Assembly (NCBI RefSeq): GCF_900142415.1
Contig: NZ_FRAU01000001.1
Span: 186,001 to 250,000 of the forward strand
Reading direction: 5' to 3'
DNA length: 64,000 bases
Source of the DNA: Rhodothermus profundi
GTDB taxonomy: Bacteria; Bacteroidota; Rhodothermia; Rhodothermales; Rhodothermaceae
Position 1 is the first letter of the stretch; each line of letters opens with the position of its first letter. Position numbers and translations under genes: made by a program. Shown here piece after piece: positions 60,767-64,000 of the stretch. Below the pieces are notes generated by a model. That model was not told the DNA's origin. It saw only the letters and a program-made list of their open reading frames with translations, and ran no database searches.

Positions 60767-61630
60767 CTAAACCTCCTTGATTGCCAGTTCGTACCCCAAA
60801 GCTCTTATTTCTGAGTGAGCAAGACTTTCAAGAAGAAGTAAATTATCGGGAGATAGACGACTTCTCCACTTTTGAACTCCTCCTTCACGAAATGTATGGG
60901 ACTTTTGGGGATTAATTCCGGACTCCATTCTTTTCACCAATTCATCTACGGTTCCATAAGCAGATGTCTTTTCCACTATTCTTCTGGCAATATACTTCAA
61001 CACATTCTTACGATTATCTCCTTGCAGATCTTCATAGCGAATACAAATACAATCTTTACTATTTATCCATGGAATAAAACCACGTAGCCGTTCACTTATA
61101 TCACCATATATTCCAGGAATTCCTTCTATCAAACTTCTTATTCTATCTTCATAAGAGTCTAATTTACACATAAACTTATGTAAACGATGCCATCGATTCA
61201 TCTCCGTTAGATATACAGCCTCTGAAATAACAATATCTCTAGGATCTCTATAGATGAACAGATGAATACAATTCATTTTCCTAATTAGATTTTCAATTTT
61301 AGTATCATATTTTATATGAGCTCCCACAACTTCTCCAGGCACAAGCATTCTTATTCGCAACAATAATTCCCATACTGAACGCTCTCTTAAGGTTACAGAC
61401 CAGGCATGTGCAATAAAACCACCCAGGTATATAGTTTGAGGTATTGAACGGGCAATCTGCAATAGCAGATGGGTGCCACTTTTAGGAATAGAATTCACAA
61501 TAATTGGCGGTTTTACTTTATAGAGAGAAGAAGTACAAGCAAAGCGAAAGGGGATCTTTATCGTTTGTAAAGTATAAGCAACCCCCTTTCTAATTATTGA
61601 ATTTTTATGATTCAGAAAATATTCCAACAT
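60767..61630 (-). CDS. PAPS-dependent sulfotransferase
   Basis: The 287-residue enzyme has the 5'-phosphosulfate loop NSIPKSGTHLLLQIARS near residue 48 and the 3'-phosphate loop IYRDPRDIVISEAVYL near 130, the two PAPS sites of sulfotransferases. It may sulfate the polysaccharide built by this locus, but small-molecule acceptors are possible. The gene is AT-rich with many A/T-ending codons, and it sits six bases upstream of the glycosyltransferase gene. Transfer from another genome is likely. Confidence 0.9.
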   Translation of the reverse strand: MLEYFLNHKNSIIRKGVAYTLQTIKIPFRFACTSSLYKVKPPIIVNSIPKSGTHLLLQIARSIPQTIYLGGFIAHAWSVTLRERSVWELLLRIRMLVPGEVVGAHIKYDTKIENLIRKMNCIHLFIYRDPRDIVISEAVYLTEMNRWHRLHKFMCKLDSYEDRIRSLIEGIPGIYGDISERLRGFIPWINSKDCICIRYEDLQGDNRKNVLKYIARRIVEKTSAYGTVDELVKRMESGINPQKSHTFREGGVQKWRSRLSPDNLLLLESLAHSEIRALGYELAIKEV

Positions 61631-61763
61631 AGATATATCTAGTTTCTAGTTTGATTCAAGTGATTGATCTCACAATTTATTTCAATTAAAACCATTTTAC
61701 AAATAATTTGTCGTTGACCCTGGAGTTCTCTATCTTCAAATTATGAAGATTATCAACAATTTA
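61631..61763. other. AT-rich intergenic gap in the polysaccharide locus
   Basis: 133 bases of AT-rich sequence separate the sulfotransferase and the upstream glycosyltransferase. No hairpin or family signal is seen. A promoter for the downstream genes is possible. Confidence 0.4.
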
Positions 61764-62942
61764 TCATTTACTCATAACCTTTGTAATGATATTTTCGAGA
61801 AGATCTTCCTGACACTCCCAGAAATAACGTTCCCTTATGGCATTACGTCCCGCTTCTCCCATACGTTTCCGCTTTTCATGATCTAGAATAAGTGTCATCA
61901 GACCTTCCGCAACTTTATGAGGATCTTCCTCGACAATTATACCACACCCTTCCTTATTAACAAATCGAACCACAGGCTTCATAGGTGTTGCACATACAGG
62001 CAACCCCACACTTAAATAGTCATAAATCTTGTTTGGCATTGTATGATTTGTAAGTTCACATACGCGATGAAATATGATACCAATATCCCCTTCACTCATA
62101 GCACGATAACGCATTGTTGGAGAAACAAAGCCTCTAAACTCTACAACTGATGCTACTCCTAGCTCATGAGCTCGTTTTTCAAGAGTAGGACGCAACGGGC
62201 CGTCCCCAAAAATAACCAATCGTGTAGCTGGTAAATGGCGGTGCACTATAGCAAAGGCATCGATCGCAAGGTCAAGACCACGAATTTCATTAATAAGCCC
62301 AAAAGAGACAATCCGCACAGGATCACTAGCGAGACCATAAGGCCGATGCTGACAGTAATCAGTTTGAGATATCTCTGAAAGAAGCGGATAATTTTCAATC
62401 ACATTTAATTCCTTAGCATAAGGTCGCAGTCGATGAGCATTCTCTTCACATACTACCCAAACCTGATCGGCAGCCTGAATTGTAAAACGTTCAAGCCAGG
62501 CAATTAGTAATGGATTGCGGTACGTCACATCAGCCAGGATGCCTTTTGATACAATCTGCATCAATCCTGGATAATGCTCTGCAATGTCCAATATAGCAGG
62601 TATACCTAAATGATGCGCAGCAGTAATAGCCGGTAGGCTAAGCCGTAAATCTCGAGTAATCACAAGATCCAATTTCTCAGCCTGGAAAACCTGCTCTAGC
62701 CAATGCGTCCAACTTGGGTTAAACGGAATAGATATGTGCTTGATCTTCGAAAATGGCCTGGCCGCAGATATTCTTCTCAGAATACGACCATAATCAAACA
62801 GGTCATGTTCCTTATCATCAGAATGTCCAGGACAAAATACAATACATTCATGCCCCATTCTATCTAAACTATAAGCTAGCTTTGTCAAACGAATTTCTCG
62901 GGGCGTAGGATACCGATGGGCAGTTACTAAGCCAATACGCAT
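61764..62942 (-). CDS. GT4-type glycosyltransferase
   Basis: The 392-residue enzyme opens with LVTAHRYPTPREIRLTKLA. It has the GT-B donor-domain features RLVIFGDGPLRPTLEKRA, VEFRGFVSPTMRYRAMSEGD and NKIYDYLSVGLPVCATPMKP. It extends the sugar chain in the exopolysaccharide locus. The start at 62942 is the first in-frame ATG after the wecB gene. Donor sugar unknown. Confidence 0.9.
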   Translation of the reverse strand: MRIGLVTAHRYPTPREIRLTKLAYSLDRMGHECIVFCPGHSDDKEHDLFDYGRILRRISAARPFSKIKHISIPFNPSWTHWLEQVFQAEKLDLVITRDLRLSLPAITAAHHLGIPAILDIAEHYPGLMQIVSKGILADVTYRNPLLIAWLERFTIQAADQVWVVCEENAHRLRPYAKELNVIENYPLLSEISQTDYCQHRPYGLASDPVRIVSFGLINEIRGLDLAIDAFAIVHRHLPATRLVIFGDGPLRPTLEKRAHELGVASVVEFRGFVSPTMRYRAMSEGDIGIIFHRVCELTNHTMPNKIYDYLSVGLPVCATPMKPVVRFVNKEGCGIIVEEDPHKVAEGLMTLILDHEKRKRMGEAGRNAIRERYFWECQEDLLENIITKVMSK

Positions 62943-62987
62943 GGGATTCTACTGTTTTCCCCAATCACAAAATGCACAAATACAATT

Positions 62988-64000
62988 TTATTTATCGTTT
63001 ACAGATGATAAAATACCAACGATTCTCTGTGCTGCGTATCCATCTCCATAACACAATACAGATCTGCTCATTTGAGCATAGAATGCTTTATCATCAAGCA
63101 ATCTAGTTGTTTCAGTTACAATACGCCTAACGTCTGTCCCGACAAGCTTTACAACTCCTTCTTTAACAGCCTCCTCTCGCTCCGTCACTTGTCGCATAAC
63201 TAATACAGGTTTACCAAGCACTGGCGCCTCTTCTTGCACTCCTCCCGAGTCAGTCAATATAAGATAGGAGCGTAACATGAGTCCTACAAACCATCGATAG
63301 TCTACCGGATCAATAAGAGAAATATTGGGATAATTCCCAAGCATCTGATACACGGGACCTCGAACGTTAGGATTTAGATGTACAGGATATACAATCTCAA
63401 CATCTTTCCGCTCTGCAATTTGACTTATTGCTTTACAAATATTTGCAAATCCTTCTCCAAAATTCTCTCGTCTATGCCCTGTCACCAAAATTAATTTACG
63501 CCCCTCTTCTCGACAGCGTTTCAAAGCAGGAATAGCTGCTTCCATCTGTCGTGCTAATACACTATCCTTTTTAATACGCTCTGCCATCCATAAAAGAGCA
63601 TCTACAACAGTGTTACCTGTTACAAAAATCCGATCGTCTGTTACTCCTTCTGATAAAAGATTGATACGAGCGGCTTGTGTTGGAGCAAAATGATAATCAG
63701 CAACTACACTTACAATCCGGCGATTTGCTTCCTCAGGAAAGGGAGCATGCAGATTTCTCGTGCGTAAGCCAGCCTCAATATGACCAACAGGGATTTTTCT
63801 ATAAAATGCAGCAATAGCAGCGGCCATAGTTGATGTAGTGTCACCCTGCACAAGGACGTAATCAGGATTTACACTTCCCATTGCATCATCTATACGCGTT
63901 AATATTCTGGCCGTCAAATCTGATAATCTCTGATTGGGAAGCATCACTTGGAGGTCAATATCAGGTACAATGTCAAACATCTCTAAAGTGCTATACAGCA
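62988..64000 (-). CDS. wecB: UDP-N-acetylglucosamine 2-epimerase, non-hydrolysing (5' end outside window)
   Basis: The frame is open from 62988 to the window edge. The part seen begins inside the protein: LYSTLEMFDIVPDIDLQVML precedes the first listed Met and matches the middle of the WecB N-terminal domain. GHIEAGLRTRNL, LVTGHRRENFG, VYPVHLNPNVRGPVY and LTDSGGVQEEAPVLGKPVL are family signatures. It converts UDP-GlcNAc to UDP-ManNAc for polysaccharide synthesis. About 50 residues at the N-terminus are missing. Confidence 0.95.
   Translation of the reverse strand, partial: LYSTLEMFDIVPDIDLQVMLPNQRLSDLTARILTRIDDAMGSVNPDYVLVQGDTTSTMAAAIAAFYRKIPVGHIEAGLRTRNLHAPFPEEANRRIVSVVADYHFAPTQAARINLLSEGVTDDRIFVTGNTVVDALLWMAERIKKDSVLARQMEAAIPALKRCREEGRKLILVTGHRRENFGEGFANICKAISQIAERKDVEIVYPVHLNPNVRGPVYQMLGNYPNISLIDPVDYRWFVGLMLRSYLILTDSGGVQEEAPVLGKPVLVMRQVTEREEAVKEGVVKLVGTDVRRIVTETTRLLDDKAFYAQMSRSVLCYGDGYAAQRIVGILSSVNDK

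Overview
The window looks like the chromosome of a GC-rich member of the Rhodothermota/Bacteroidota, most like Rhodothermus. This is inferred from the family set and not from a database search: a DUF4175 protein, DUF2851, 6-bladed beta-propeller proteins with a GGPQEY-type motif, T9SS-style C-terminal tails, SusC-like and OMP_b-brl-like TonB receptors, a bamA-ompH-ompH cluster, and an arginine operon with an acyl-ornithine carbamoyltransferase. Most housekeeping genes have no strong Shine-Dalgarno sequence, which fits the group.

Layout. 1-2.9 kb: the end of a DUF4175 coiled-coil protein (- strand). 3.0-8.8 kb (+): glycogen synthase, a plant-like ADP-glucose pyrophosphorylase, a small protein, a lipoprotein and a TonB receptor. 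8.8-12.0 kb (-): HDOD protein, DUF2851, pyrF. 12.2-14.2 kb (+): long acyl-CoA dehydrogenase with a terminator. 14.3-16.4 kb (-): a compact cassette of a secreted seven-cysteine peptide, a beta-propeller protein and a DsbA-like thiol oxidoreductase. 16.9-18.4 kb (+): SLC13/DASS transporter. 18.4-25.1 kb (-): arginine operon argG-(P-loop protein)-argC-argD-argF'-argB.

The strongest discovery is at the head of the arginine operon (24.84-25.07 kb). A TTGACA/TATCAT promoter is followed by a 29-codon leader peptide with seven Arg residues within 13 positions, then four mutually complementary RNA segments. These end in a U-tailed terminator just before argG. This is a complete ribosome-mediated attenuator that appears to sense arginine.

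25.1-28.9 kb is an accessory, partly decayed region. It has degenerate direct repeats and GC-rich palindromes, a frameshifted lipoprotein with a compositionally foreign glycine-zipper C-terminus, a small AT-rich four-helix membrane protein (possible toxin/immunity pair), and two pseudogene fragments.

28.9-38.3 kb (-): yjbQ, surE, panB, a terminator, then the envelope operon dxr-rseP-uppS-bamA-ompH-ompH. 38.4-44.9 kb (+): TPR protein, secreted GATase-like protein, thioesterase, small outer-membrane protein, RmlD-like reductase, serS. 44.9-48.6 kb (-): LytS-type kinase, LytTR regulator and M1 peptidase. 48.9-53.9 kb (+): a large secreted multidomain protein and a TonB receptor-like barrel. 54.4-64 kb (-): a membrane-anchored coiled coil and an exopolysaccharide/capsule locus (wecB, two glycosyltransferases, a sulfotransferase, a GDP-mannose epimerase-like enzyme, a WbaP-type initiator, a Wzi-type protein). 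Part of this locus is visibly AT-rich, which suggests transfer. No rRNA, tRNA, CRISPR or intact insertion sequence was seen.
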